Assembly: GCA_017163975.1 (NCBI GenBank)
Contig: JAFFSR010000370.1
Location: 124,001 to 188,000 of the forward strand
From: Anastatus disparis
Taxonomy: Eukaryota; Arthropoda; Insecta; Hymenoptera; Eupelmidae
Direction of reading: 5' to 3'
Length of the DNA: 64,000 nt
Shown in pieces: positions 30,649 to 43,660 of the stretch (position 1 is its first letter; every line of letters starts with the position of its first letter). Position numbers and translations under genes: made by a program. The notes beneath the pieces were generated by a model. It was given only the letters and a program-made list of their open reading frames with translations. It was not told the origin of the DNA and did not search any database.

Positions 30649-31262
30649 GAAAGTATTCATAAAGAATTCTTTTTTGAAAAAGTAATCATAATCCAAAGTA
30701 TTCATAAAATAGTTAAAAAGTTTACTTTTGAAACACTGATTTTCTAGTAACTTAGTTACTTTCAAAAATCGAAAGATGTAATGAATATTTTATCGCTTTT
30801 CAGATTGTTTTAAAATCATTTTTAATTTTGATTTTCATGAAATTCAAAATTGAAAACTTGAAATTCCTGATAATTTTATAAATTGGAAAAATTCAATTTA
30901 ATTAATCATTTAATAATTTAAATATTTTTTATCTATTTTAAACGAAAAAATTGTTAACATTTTATGAAACAAAATATATAAATATTTTAAGTGTGTTTTA
31001 AATAAATTCTCATTTTGAGAATTTAAACAAATATCTAAAAATTCTTCAATTTAAATTAAATTAACCATGACTTCACAAAAAATTTCTTTTATCAAATTAA
31101 GGTATCTCTTGAATATTTAATAAATTTTTATTTAAATTATTCAAATAAAAATGTAGTTTGGCTAATATTATTAACCATGAATAATTAATTAACAAATTTA
31201 CTAACATTTCTTATGCTTATACCAATGAACATGTACAAGTTTCGAGAATTTTTTAACAGATG

Positions 31263-31370
31263 AGTTGGTAGCCAAGTAGGCTAAGTCATGGGCAACAGTT
31301 TTTTTTATTTTGTTTGACATCCTCAAGAACCGTGGTTCGAATCTCGAACAAATAATTTTTTTTTTTTTTT
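31263..31370 (+). other. tRNA-like RNA polymerase III module
   Basis: A perfect A-box-like TAGCCAAGTAGG at 31269-31280, a B-box-like GGTTCGAATC at 31334-31343, and a T-run from about 31355. The D-arm-like TAGCC/GGCTA pair is present, but there is no acceptor stem and a T-run also sits between the boxes, so it is not a functional tRNA. Probably tRNA-derived (SINE-like) sequence. Confidence 0.5.
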
Positions 31371-32035
31371 AATTTAATAGCTTATTTTTAATCAATTATA
31401 ACATTTTTTGTTTTTCATAATCATGTAAAATAGAAGGATTATTTATAATTTGATGATTAAAAAAAGTATTTTGAGAATGTGATTCAATCAAAAGAATTGT
31501 TTAAGAATACTTTGTGAATACTTTAAAAACTAAAGTGGTCGGACATTCGCGAATAAACAAAGCAATCATTAAGAACTCTTTATTGATACTTTCGTTTACG
31601 AAAGTATACATAAAGAATTCTTTTTTAATTCTCTCTTTGACACCGTTTGCTTGTTGGGATTGCTTGAATTTTAGGGACCAATGTTGGTACTATTATATTA
31701 TGAAGTAAGAGCATAAATTTGCGATGCTTACTGTCTTTTTTTTTGGTACTAAGACTGATATTTCACCTACTCGATTCAAGGGCAAAATTTCGCAGAAAAT
31801 GTAATTATTTATCTCATTTCGGGCGGCTTTTCCTGTTACTAAAATTAAAAATTATTAAATATAGAATTATTTACATAATATATAACACTTCAAAATTACT
31901 AATAATTAATATTTTGGTTCGTGATATTTAAAGAATAAAACGATACATATTTATCTCCCATATTCCGTTTTAAAATAGTTACTTTTGAGTTTTAAATTAA
32001 TTATTAGTAATTTAAAATTGATATATATATATATA

Positions 32036-32289
32036 CACAGAGAGAAATGCCCTATTAAATTTTGGTATACTGTATGGGAAAGGAGGGACAAACTTGCAGT
32101 ATCGTAAAAATTACTATTCTGAATAGCGAAATTTAGTAAAACTGTAGTAATTTTTGCTATAGTTCTAGTAAAATTTAATATAAATATAGCACATTTTGTT
32201 ATTCAGAATAGTAATTTTTACAATACTACAAGTCTGTCCCTCCTTTCTCATACAGTATACCAAAATTTAATAGGGCATTTCTCTCCGTG
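32036..32289. mobile_element. 254-bp TA-inserting MITE with CACAGAGAGAAATGCCC ends
   Basis: Arms of about 100 bp pair with few mismatches (CACAGAGAGAAATGCCCTAT and complement). It sits in a TA tract; copy 1 of the duplication has the tract uninterrupted at about 22862-22880. Confidence 0.85.
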
Positions 32290-32916
32290 TATATATTATA
32301 TGATTTACATAATATTTATCAACTGTTGAAAATTGTTACACAATTTAATGAGTTTTACGTTAATAGGTATTAATTATATTGAAGTTTTTCGCTCCTAACA
32401 TCGCTCGGTTGAATTTTCTTTTATTATATTATTATGTATAAATGACTAATTTTAAATAAATAAGACTTAATTAATTTAAGTTAATTTTAAGTACTTCATA
32501 AAATTTAAAATAATTTGATGAAACATAATATAAAAATATATGTACACATGTGCTTAAAATAAAAAAGCGTATAATTTATTCCCTCAAGTGACTATTTCTC
32601 ACTCTACTTCCATAAGAAAAACAAAGATAGCACGATATTTGATATAAATGAACTGGGAACTGAGTAACAAATATAATTTCCAGACCTTAATATATGACCA
32701 TGAATTTGATTTATGAAATTAATTTTTACGTGAAACATGCTTAAAAAAATGTTGTGTTTATTTCTAATAAAAATATCTTCAAAAATGTATTTTTACGACC
32801 GCTATACGGAAGTGCCTTATATTTTCGACACCGCGAAAAATGTAACCCTTTAAAATATGTTATTTTTTTATGAAAAACTTATTTTCATAGCAAAATAAGA
32901 CTATTACGAGGCTTCC

Positions 32917-33304
32917 TTAAGAGGAGGTCACGTATCTCTGTCCTTTTCTAATCAAAAAATTGAGTTTTTACACGAACTAACAACTTTAGCAAAAAATGAT
33001 GAGAAAGCCGCATCTCGTAATAAAAAAAGCAATATTTTCTTTGATAAGAAAGAATTAATTTTATTGCTTCGTTTTCAAGAAAACCTTGAAAAACCAAATT
33101 GTTCACCCTAACCTCTATGATTTAAGTTTTTCAAGGTTTTCTTGAAAACGAAGCAATAAAATTAATTCTTTCTTATCAAAGAAAATATTGCTTTTTTTAT
33201 TACGAGATGCGGCTTTCTCTTCATTTTTTGCTAAAGTTGTTAGTTCGTGTAAAAAACTCAATTTTTTTATTAGAAAAGGACAGAGATACGTGACCTCCTC
33301 TTAA
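32917..33304. mobile_element. TTAA-flanked foldback MITE, GAGGAGGTCACG family, copy 2
   Basis: 388 bp, TTAA ends, nearly identical to 13481-13870 and even more symmetrical. Non-coding. Confidence 0.9.
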
Positions 33305-33949
33305 AATGTATGTATGGATGTATGTGTGTGAGAAATAAAGTTTACGAATATTCTCGACGAATTTTTATCCGATTTGAATAATTCAAACGGGAAATTATTT
33401 TAAATAATAACATAAGTAAACGTTCCTATTTTGAAAAAAATCGTTGGAAGCGTTTTTAAATAGGCGCCTTTTAAATGGTCAAAAAAATGGATTTTTGGTG
33501 ATAACTTGAAAAATACGATTTTTTTTTTAAAAAGTATATAGAATAAAAGTTATAGAATATAAAAAAAAAAATGATTTTTAAATTATACATTTTTTTCTAA
33601 AGTTAATATTTTTCAAATTGTTCATGAAAAATGTTAAAATTGAAGGCTTTTTAATGATAATTTGATAAATATTATTTAAAAAAATATATATATAATACTA
33701 AAAAGATGTATCTTATTTTTTTCTATAAATTTTATATCATATACTTTTTTTCAAGATTCGTTTTTTTCAAGTTATCACCAAAAAATAATTTTTTCAACCT
33801 CTAAAGGGATAACTGTTTTACAACCGCTCGAACGATTTTTTTTTAAACTGCCAATATTTATTTGTATCATTGTTTTGAATCATTATCCGTCGGAATGATT
33901 CAGATCAAATGAAAACTTTATACAAAACTTTACTTTCAAGCTACCCGGT
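33305..33949. other. AT-rich non-coding stretch
   Basis: No gene. Begins with a short ATGTATG/TGTGTG simple tract. The segment GATAACTTGAAAAA near 33500 recurs inverted near 33765, a weak palindrome of about 280 bp. Confidence 0.4.
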
Positions 33950-34316
33950 TGAAAATAAACACATAGTTTTATTACATGATTTTATCATATGGTTTTATTA
34001 CATGTTTTTTGGTTTCAATTTATCATATTTATCATATGATGAAAGTATATGATAAAATCATATAATATAACCCTATGATGAAATCGTATAGTGAAACTAT
34101 ATGGTGAAGACAAAATAAAACCATATTCACGCAGAGAAGAAACAGTTAACAGCTACTCAAAAAATTTGGAATCATTATTAACTTTGTTCGGCAATAATTA
34201 AAGGTAAAGGAATAAATACAAATCTATAATTTAGCGCCACGCGATAAAAGTAAGGTTATGATTTTACAAATGATCTGAGAAAACTAAGGACTGATTACTA
34301 AAGAGTTAGATAGCTA

Positions 34317-34428
34317 GTCATATAAAGTTAAATGAAGAGTCAAACTGAGAATTATTGTCTGCAGTCTGCCTATAGGCAAACTACAGACAATAATTCTCAG
34401 TTTGACTCTTCATTTAACTTTTTATGAC
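34317..34428. mobile_element. 112-bp hairpin MITE, GTCATATAAAGTTAAATG ends
   Basis: Almost perfectly self-complementary, flanked by TA (34315-34316 and 34429-34430). The right arm of the giant palindrome lacks it, with a single TA in GTAGCTACACCG at about 60965-60973. Confidence 0.85.
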
Positions 34429-35104
34429 TACACCGAAAAAAATCCGGAGTCCCAGCGGTTCCGTAAATCCTTCAAACGCTATTGTTCGCAAAACCGCAAC
34501 TATATTCGTATAAAAGTCTAATCACAAACGTTCCATTATCCCTTAACTCGTTGGATTCGATTGAAGTATGCGTGCGTTGATATTAACTCAACAGTATAAG
34601 TTAAGCGTACACGGAAAAACTTTTGCAATTGATTTGTGCTCAAAAAAACTTGAAACCGATTTGAATGCGCTAAAGACTTACTAATACTTTCATTATTGAC
34701 ATATTTTTACACTCAATAGTTATGATGTAAATATATTATCTATTTAGTTTGCAAAAAATGATCAAGTATGTACGTTGACTACATTCGAGACAGTCGAATA
34801 GCCTTTGTATTCAGACTTGATCGGGATTCAGCTTCAACTCGAACTGAAAAAGCTAACAGTAACCGAGCGCGTGTTTTGAAAGGAGGCAGGGGAAAAAGAA
34901 AAAGAGGGAGCAACCAAAATACATTCTTATTATGATGGTAAAATAGTAATTTAAAAAAAATTAATGAATGTTAAGATTGTAATATAATTTGTGAGTCTTT
35001 AAAACTATTAAAAAAGATTTTCAACTCCAAATCTAATTATTTTAAACAACTAGGGGGCAGATGAGCATGTATCATTTCATGTCAATGATATTTTGAAGTA
35101 GGTT

Positions 35105-35190
35105 TGGTCGAGTGCGCAACGTTTACGCTTTTCCTATGGAGTGTGCGAGTTCAACTCTAGGTCACGATCACTTTTTTTTTTTAATTTTTT
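35105..35190 (+). other. tRNA-like module in the left arm of the 10.1-kb element
   Basis: A-box-like TGGTCGAGTGCG at 35105-35116 and B-box-like AGTTCAACTC at 35148-35157, followed by a T-run from about 35172. The inverted partner is at 41200-41260. No complete tRNA fold. Confidence 0.5.
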
Positions 35191-35442
35191 TTTATTGTTT
35201 TAAAATTTTTTATTAATTTTTTTATTTACATTTTTTTTCTTATACTATTAAAATCTAATTCTTCACGAGTTTATTAAGTATACTCGTTTTTTCAATGAAT
35301 ATTTTTTAAAAATAAATTATTTCTTAGACGTAATGATGAAAAATATTAATAAATAAATAATAATAATGTTTATTTCATAATACTATAGTTTAATTTATTA
35401 ATAATGTAATTTGTAAAATTTACATAATAAATAAATTAGACT

Positions 35443-36798
35443 CCCTACTAAAAAATGTCAGGTGAAAAATCACCTGATTTTTCACTTGATTTCTCACCTG
35501 ATTTCTCATGCCAAAATCTCATGTGACTATTAGCGTAAAAAAACTAAGTTCCAAACCTATCGAAAAATTCTAAGTTTTTATCACGGAAAACAACATTGAG
35601 AAGTATGATTCTTTTTTCATTTTTCATAATTTGAAATTGATTTTTTATACGTAGAATTTCAATTTTTTAATTTCATTTTTCTGGTCATAGAAATAAATTT
35701 CAAACCACTCTAAAAATTATAAGTCCCGATCTTATAATTTTTAACACAAGCCTCTTTTATTTACGTGAGAGAGAGAGAAAGAGAGAGAAAAACATCAAAA
35801 ACACATGCACAAGAAGCCTCTTTTATTCTTTTATACACTATTTATGAGTTGAATTAAAATGGAAAAAAAGTGTGTACATACTATTGATAAAACTACACTA
35901 TTTATAAGTTAAGATTTTAAAGTTTTTACTATCGTAACCACGTGCGTCCGTTGTTCCTTTACACTAGAAAAAGCAACACATTTAGCTATAGCTGAAACGA
36001 CTCATGCGCCTCCTGTCGGCACCTCTCGTGCCTCAAGCGAAAATATCTCTCGACAACAGACTTGGCCTAACGCAAACTATTGCTAAAAGAAATATACGCT
36101 CGTATTTATGAACTATTGTATTCTGTTTATGTTTCTCTCATAACAAGAAAGAAAAGACAAGCGATACTGTGCACGTTACGTTTATATAAATTTGAGCGAA
36201 TTGTATTTTAAAAAGTACGATGAGAGATGTATTATATTGAGACAATGCTCAGGAACATTTTACTAAATGTGTTGCTTTTTCTAGTGTAAAGGAACAACGA
36301 ACGCACATGGTCACGACAATAAAAACTTTAAAATCTTAACTTATAAATAGTGTAGTTTTATCAAAAGTATGTACACACTTTTTTTCCATTTTAATTCAAC
36401 TCATAGTGTATAAAAGAAAAAAAGAGGCTTCTTGTGCATGTGTTTTTGATGTTTTTCTCTCTCTTTCTCTCTCTCACGTAAATAAAAGAGGTTGTGTTAA
36501 AAATTATAAGATCGGGACTTATAATTTTTAGAGTGGTTTGAAATTTATTTCTATGACCAGAAAAATGAAATTAAAAAATTGAAATTCTACGTATAAAAAA
36601 TCAATTTCAAATTATGAAAAATGAAAAAAGAATCATACTTCTCAATGTTGTTTTCCGTGATAAAAACTTAGAATTTTTCGATAGGTTTGGAACTTAGTTT
36701 TTTTACGCTAATAGTCACATGAGATTTTGGCATGAGAAATCAGGTGAGAAATCAAGTGAAAAATCAGGTGATTTTTCACCTGACATTTTTTAGTAGGG
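35443..36798. mobile_element. 1.36-kb foldback element with CCCTACTAAAAAATGTCAGG ends
   Basis: Arms of more than 500 bp are nearly identical inverted copies around a central GC-richer part with CTCCTGTCGGCACCTCTCG. Flanked by CT on both sides; empty site at about 40918-40926. Relative at 48887-49217. Contains GAGA-type simple tracts in both arms. Non-coding. Confidence 0.88.
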
Positions 36799-37197
36799 CT
36801 ATAATATTAATTTATTTATGTTAGAATGTATATTACATATTAATATATATCTTAAGACAGAATTTAACATTAAGCATTATAAACCTAACTATTATTCATT
36901 TATTAATATTTTTAATTATTATATCTAAGGAATAATTTATTTTTAAAAAATATTCATTGAAAACATAAGTCTACTTAAAACATAAAAAAATTTTTTTTTA
37001 TTATACTATAATACTATATAAATACATTTAGAGAAATATTGATGGTTTATTTGATCTATGACATAGTTAGACCTTCTCTAAAAGTACTACAAAAATTTTC
37101 CATTTAAATTTTGTTATTTATATTTTTTGAGCTGTGTAAAGTAAAAAAATTTGATCCTAAAAATTCAATAAATTTTGGATAGATTTCTTGATGTCCG

Positions 37198-37586
37198 TTA
37201 AGAGCAGGTCGTATATCTCTGTCCTTTTCTAATCAAACAATTTATTTTTTTGCAAAAACTAATAATTGTATCAAAAAATAAGGAGATAGCCCCATCTCGT
37301 ATAATAAAAAGCAAGATTTTTTTTGATGAGGAAAAATTATTTTTATCGATTTGTTTTGAAGAAAACCTTGAAAAACTTAAAAAATAGAGGTTAGGATGGA
37401 CAATTCAGTTTTTCAAGGTTTTCTTAAAAACAAAGCGATAAAAATAATTTTTCCTCATAAAAGAAAATCTTGCTTTTTATTATACGAGATGGGGCTTTCT
37501 TCTTATTTTTTGCTACAATTATTAATATTTGTGAAAAAATCAATTCTTTGATTAGAAAAGGATAGATATACTCGACCTCCTCTTAA
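37198..37586. mobile_element. TTAA foldback MITE, GAGCAGGTCGTA family, copy 2
   Basis: 389 bp; TTAA on both sides; empty TTAA at 40522-40525 in the opposite half of the 10.1-kb element. Near-identical to 30260-30648. Confidence 0.9.
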
Positions 37587-37972
37587 AGTGATCATTATGC
37601 TGTTAAAATTTCAAATAAATAAAAGGTACAATTTTTCATTTTTTTTTTGAACTTTCATTATAAATTACACTTTATTATATTAAATGCATATATACGACAC
37701 GTATTTATTATTACATAAAAGCTTACCTTTAAAAAGGTATATGGTGGTCAAGTATGCTAAGCGATTTATTTTAATTAATAATTTTAACCATTTTGATGTC
37801 TTTAACATATTATAAAATATTTTTAGTAATAAAATCAAACCATGATATTAGAATTTCGTGAAATAATGAAACAAATGTCAAGTTTTTTATTTTTATAATT
37901 GAATTTTGCATGCGTTCACAGAATTAATCTATTTATTTAGTATTTGAAACCATCAAATCTTCACATTAGAAT

Positions 37973-38370
37973 TTAAGGGGACGCTGTATCTCTCTATCCT
38001 TTTCTAATTGAAAAATGTAAGTTTTTTGAAAATCTAGTGATTATTGATAGAAATTAAGGGTTGTCCGCTACTTGTTTAGTAAAAAGTAATATTTTCTTTG
38101 ATGAGGACCAATTAATTTTGTTGCTTTTTTTTCAAGTAAAGTTTGACATACTTAAATAACGTATTCTCTAGCCTAACTTAGGATTTTGCAAGTATGTCAA
38201 ATTTTACTTGAAAAAAAAGCAACAAAATTAATTGGTCCTCATCAGAGAAAATATTAATTTTTACTAAACAAGTAGTGGACAACCCTTAATTTCTATCAAT
38301 AATCACTTGTTTTCCCAAAAATTTACATTTTTTAATTAGAAAAGGATAGAGAGATCCAGCGTCCTCTTAA
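37973..38370. mobile_element. TTAA foldback MITE, GGGGACGCTG family
   Basis: 398-bp near-perfect palindrome (ends TTAAGGGGACGCTGTATC and GCGTCCTCTTAA). The opposite inner arm near 39070 has the site without the insertion, with one base changed (TTCA). Shares TATCCTTTTCTAAT with the GAGGAGGTC group. Confidence 0.88.
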
Positions 38371-39359
38371 TGAAATCACGAAGCAAATGTCAATTATATA
38401 ATACGGATGATAAAACTATGACATCTTATACTATAAATTTTAGCAAAAAATTTTTCGAATTTTTTTATTTATAAATAAGCGTTTAATCTCACTAACTGCA
38501 TTACTTTTTGTCATCATTTCTTCTATCATTTATTTAAAAGTGTTCTGAAATTTTTTTAATCTTATTAAATATTTACAAAATTACTTGCCAAACCCGTGTA
38601 TAAATATTTTATTGGTGAAATGTCTAATGAATGTATGTTTTTAACATTTGAACCAGAAATTATAATAGATGTAAGATATAGGTAATATGAAATTGTACTA
38701 AGATAAAATACGCTCCTAAAAAATACTGAATACAAAACACCATATTACGTAAAATAATGAAATTAGAAAATTACAATTTTAAAATTGAACAATATTTTTA
38801 TAATTACAATTTTTTTAACAAAATAAAAATTTTAAAAAATTTTATACACGGGCCTGGCAAGTAATTTTGTAAATATTTAATAGAATTAAAAAAATTTCAG
38901 AACACTTTTAAATAAATGATAGAAGAAATGATGACAAAAAGTAATGCAGTTAGTGAGATTAAACGTTTATTTATAAAGAAAAAATTCGAAAAATTTTTTG
39001 CAAAAATTTATAGTATAAGATGCCATAGTTTTATCATCTGTATTATATAATTGACATTTGCTTCGTGATTTCATGAAATTCTAATGTAAAGATTTGATAG
39101 TTTCAAATACTAAATAAATAGATTAATTCTGTGAACGCATGCAAAATTCAATTATAGAAATAAAATACTTGACATTTGTTTCATTATTTCATGAAATTCT
39201 AATATCATTGTTTGATTTTTTTACTAAAAATATTTTATAATATGTTAAAGACATCAAAATGGTTAAAATCATTAATCAAAATAAATTGCTTAGCATACTT
39301 GACCACCATATACCTTTAAGGTAAGCTTTTACAGCATTTAGGTGCTTGGTTACAGAGAT

Positions 39360-39600
39360 TGAATAAAAAAAAACAGTTGCAGTTGTAAAAAACACTTCAA
39401 TAGCAAGTAGAAAATAATCGCTGGTGAAGTAGTGATTTAATTTTAGTAGGAAATTATAACTATTCATTATTAATAATAAAACATAATAAAGTATGAAATA
39501 ACAAAAAGATTTATTTTGCAAAAATTATATCATAGAAATCAAAAGTTTTGCACCAGCGGTTATTTTTTACTTGCTATTGAAGTGTTTTTTACAACTGCAA
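39360..39600. repeat. Imperfect palindrome
   Basis: ACAGTTGCAGTTGTAAAAAA and CACTTCAATAGCAAGTA at 39371-39412 pair with their complements at 39568-39599. Non-coding. Confidence 0.65.
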
Positions 39601-40344
39601 AAGTATTAGATCAATAACTTTATATGCTTAAAACTTGACAAAATATAATTTAAAAATTTTTATAAAAATAGCTGCAAATAGCATTTTTTAGCCCTTTTCA
39701 AATCTTTTTCAAATTTTTCTAGCTCAATTATTTAAAAAACTACAGCTGATTGAAGAAAAATGCAAAAATGAAAAAAAATTTCAAAATTGCCAAAGCGATT
39801 ATTTTTTTTAAATATTGTTAAAAAAATGTAAGTAAGCTAAAAGAAAGCATTTAAAGAATACTTTAAAATGCTTTTTTTTAATTTTTCTAGGATAAAAATT
39901 GAAAAAGATACGCTTTTTCAAAGTCGGAACAAAAATTTGATAACCTGTCTAGAATTATTGCCCGGTACTATACTATCAAATTCTATTAAACCATTCGAAA
40001 TGAAATTGGATAAAACAAATTATTATATTACAAATTTAAATAATGCATTTAATATTTGCCATCTGTTCAATGATTTCATTGGCATTTTAATATCAAAGTT
40101 TCATAGTTTTATATGACCAATGTATTTAAGAAATTCTCTAAAACCATTATATAAATTCAATTCGTAAAAACAAATTAGTTTTAAACTTTTATTTTTTTCT
40201 AAGGTAGTCGATAAAATCTCCCTTTTGGTTAAAAATTATGATTTTATTTAATAAAAATAATAGTCTAAAATATGAAGTATTGAATACGAAACGAATTATT
40301 GAAAAAAGATAAAAAGTTAAAATCATTAATTAAAATAATCGCTA
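39601..40344. other. AT-rich stretch, possible coding remnant
   Basis: No gene recognised. An 82-codon frame at 39868-40116 has a fairly normal composition (ITCLELLPGTILSNSIKPF) but no known motif. Confidence 0.3.
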
Positions 40345-40431
40345 CCCTGGTAGAAATTTACTCTAGATCTGTCTAGTTTTGTATGTTAAATAATCGAGGG
40401 CTCGATAAAACTAGACAAATTTTCTACCAGG
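40345..40431. mobile_element. 87-bp MITE with CCCTGGTAGAAA ends
   Basis: Same ends as 27034-27141; internal AACTAGACA words also pair. Present only in this arm. Confidence 0.75.
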
Positions 40432-41199
40432 ATAATAAAGTGTAATTTATAGTGAAAGTTAAAAAAAAATTAAAAATTGTACCTTTTATTTATTTAAAAT
40501 TTTAACAGCTCAATGATCACTTTAACGGACATCAAGAGATCTACCAAAAATTTATTGAATTTTCAGGATCAAATTTTTTTACTTTACACAGCTCAAAAAA
40601 TATAAATAACAAAATTTAAATGGAAAATTTTTGTAGTACTTTTAGAGAAGGTCTAACTATGTCATAGATCAAATAAACCATCAATATTTCTCTAAATGTA
40701 TTTATATAGTATTATAGTATAATAAAAAAAAATTTTTTATGTTTTAAGTAGACTTATGTTTTCAATGAATATTTTTTAAAAATAAATTATTCCTTAGATA
40801 TAATAATTAAAAATATTAATAAATGAATAATAGTTAGGTTTATAATGCTTAATGTTAAATTCTGTCTTAAGATATATATTAATATGTAATATACATTCTA
40901 ACATAAATAAATTAATATTATAGTCTAATTTATTTATTATGTAAATTTTACAAATTACATTATTAATAAATTAAACTATAGTATTATGAAATAAACATTA
41001 TTATTATTTATTTATTAATATTTTTCATCATTACGTCTAAGAAATAATTTATTTTTAAAAATATTCATTGAAAAACGAGTATACCTAATATACTCGTGAA
41101 AAATTAGAGTTTAATATTATAAGAAAAAAATGTAAATAAAAAAATTAATAAAAAATTTTAAAACAATAAAAAAAAATTAAAAAAAAAGTGATCCTGACC

Positions 41200-41260
41200 A
41201 AGAGTTGAACTTGCACACTGAAAAGGAAAAGCGTTAACGCTGCGCACTCGACCAAACCTA
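41200..41260 (-). other. tRNA-like module in the right arm of the 10.1-kb element
   Basis: Inverted counterpart of 35105-35157; on the minus strand the A box is at 41254-41243 and the B box near 41210-41201, with a T-run (A-run on +) from about 41187 down. It keeps slightly better pairing in the loop region than the left copy. Confidence 0.5.
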
Positions 41261-41620
41261 CTTCAAAATATCATCGACATGAAATGATACATGCTCATCT
41301 GCCCCCTAGTTGTTTAAAATAATTAGATTTGGAGTTGAAATACTTTTTTAATAGTTTTAAACTCACAAATTATATTAAAATCGTAACATTTATTAATTTT
41401 TTTAAAAATTACTATTTTACCATCATAATAAGAATGTATTTTGGTTACTCCCTCTTTTTCTTTTTCCCCTACCTCTTTTCAAAACACGCGCTCGGTTGTC
41501 CGCACTACTGTTAACTTTTTCCGTTCGAGTTGAAGCTAAATCCCGATCAAGTCTGAATACAAAGGCTGTTCGACTGTCTCGAATGTAGTCAACATACATA
41601 TTGAGTATATGGGTGATTCT

Positions 41621-42502
41621 ATTCTAACGGGTAATCACATGTAATCGTTTAATAAACTATCAATACAAGGTTCAAATATTATCAACTTCAAATTTTTCAT
41701 ATACTTTCAGCTTGTAACTTTATGATCCCTTGACTTTTTAATCGCTAATTTCAATGTAGCTTTTGTAGGGACCCCTAGAAAGTATAAAAAGTAATCTCCC
41801 CTGTCTGTAATCATATATAAAATTTTTTTTAAACGTTGTAGAGATACAGGATAGATGAATTAATACTTCTGAAAGATCAAAAAATTTTTTTTCCATGCGT
41901 ACATACATTTTAGCAGAATGGTTGAAAAAAAAATATTTTCTTTGACCCTCTGTTATTATAAAAAAAGATGTATATTTTTTCATAGATAAAAACAATAATA
42001 ATAAAAAATGTTATATTTAAATCTTATGAAAATATAAGCTATTCCTATCACATGGAAATATTGTTATTATATGTTTATTTCGCTAAAAAATTGCTTTGTT
42101 GATCATAGAATACATTTTTGTTTATGTGTAAACATCATTTCACTTATGAAAGCTAAGTTACCTTTTCTACGATAATTCCCCTGGCTCTAAACATTTAACT
42201 GTCACAGATGATATAAGCGCATATTCAAATACGTAATAGACGTTTAAGAAAGTAGTAATGTACAACTAAAAAAGTTTGTATAGCAGTGAATGTTGGAGAC
42301 CGTTTACTCGGTAAAAATTTCATTCAAATTATCAGGTGATCTCCCCTGGCATATAATTCCCCTGCCTTTTTTGAGAAGTCAATAATTTTATTCATAAATT
42401 TCATACCATGAAGTGTTAAATTATTTGTACACTTGAAATTTAATACATATTATACTGCTTATAATTTTTATATATTCAAAATTGAATATATATATATATA
42501 TA
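41621..42502. other. AT-rich non-coding stretch
   Basis: No gene. AATTCCCCTGG and AATCTCCCCTG words recur at about 41795, 42173, 42340 and 42352, and again near 44330. Confidence 0.4.
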
Positions 42503-43660
42503 CACTGAGAAAAAAATTTCATCAGATCAACTGAAATGTTATTGATTTAACAGATCCGCTGTTAATCTGACTGAATTTTTTTGATCCAACAGAATCTGTG
42601 CAGTTAAAATAGCCCAATTACAATCGTGCTGCCAATTTAACAGCACGGCTGTTGATATAATTGAATAACAGTTAACATAAAAGAGCGTACGTCAAAATAA
42701 AAGTTTGACTTACATTTCAACAAAATTTTATGAATTGAATCAATAAAATGTGCATGCTCAAATTAACTGATGAATTATTTCAAAATAAATGTTTAAATTT
42801 AATTATATCAACAGCGCGGCTGTTGATATAATTGAATAATAGTTAGAATAAAAAGAACGTAAGTCAAAATAAAAGTGTGACTTACATTTCAACAAAATTT
42901 TATAAATTGAACCAATAATACGCACATGCTTAAATTAACTGATGAATTATTTCAAAATAAATGTTTAAATTTAATTATATCAACAGCACGGCTGTTGATA
43001 TAATTGAATAATAGTTAGAATAAAAAGAACGTAAGTCAAAATAAAATATTTGTCATTTATTTCGTTGATATTTTATAAAGATTTTTATGTTATTCACTAA
43101 GTATTTTGAAATCTCCCGCTTTTCAATACAGTTACGTTTCGATAGTATAATAATAGATGGCGTATTTCTTGTAACCCGCAAGTGGTAAGACTGTACGTCA
43201 GTTAGTATATAAGACCAAATGAATTTCTCCGCTGTATGTATAAATGCGATGCGATGCGTATAGTTAGTTAGCGAGCGATGATAGATTTTATTTGTAAATA
43301 TCAATAGTGTAATATATAATATATCTAAGGAAATGTAAAAAAATTTCACTTAAGAAACGAATAATGATCATTGTTATATTATAAGTTATGTGTTAATATC
43401 TGGAAATCGGAACTCTGTGAGCTGTGAGCTTCAAATAAATGAAAAACTCTTTTATCATCTTTAAAACTTATTTGTTTGATACAATAAAATGTAACAGCTA
43501 TTTTAACTTACTTTGCTGTCAAATTAAAGTTAATTTTAAATTGAATCAATATTACGATTCTATCAAATTAACAGAACTCGTTTGTTAAATGAATAGAATA
43601 TATCATCGTGATATATTAACAGTAGGATTCGGTTGATACAATCATATTTTTTTCTTAGTG
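42503..43660. mobile_element. 1.16-kb element with CACTGAGAAAAAAATTT ends and internal 172-bp tandem repeats
   Basis: Ends CACTGAGAAAAAAAT and complement CTTAGTG in TA-rich flanks. Inside, a unit of 171-172 bp starting CAGCACGGCTGTTGATATAA repeats at 42641, 42812 and 42984. Non-coding. Confidence 0.68.

Larger units (their letters stand above)
30088..31658. mobile_element. 1.57-kb element with CCCAAYAAGCA ends
   Basis: Ends CCCAATAAGCACAC and the complement of TTGCTTGTTGGG; flanking AT on each side and an empty site at 22498-22499. Subterminal regions repeat the word AAGTATTCATAAAGAATTC. It contains a nested TTAA MITE (30260-30648) and a tRNA-like module (31263-31343). No transposase. Confidence 0.78.
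28229..32815. repeat. Direct duplication, copy 2 with nested insertions
   Basis: Second copy of 22081-24480, expanded by insertions at 28588-29559, 29584-30052, 30088-31658 (itself containing 30260-30648) and 32036-32289. Each insertion point has an empty counterpart in copy 1. The duplication ends near TCAAAAATGTATTTT at about 32795-32815. Confidence 0.88.

Noticed and set aside
31263..31370. A genuine tRNA gene.
   Set aside because: No acceptor stem, an internal T-run that would stop polymerase III, and an imperfect T arm.
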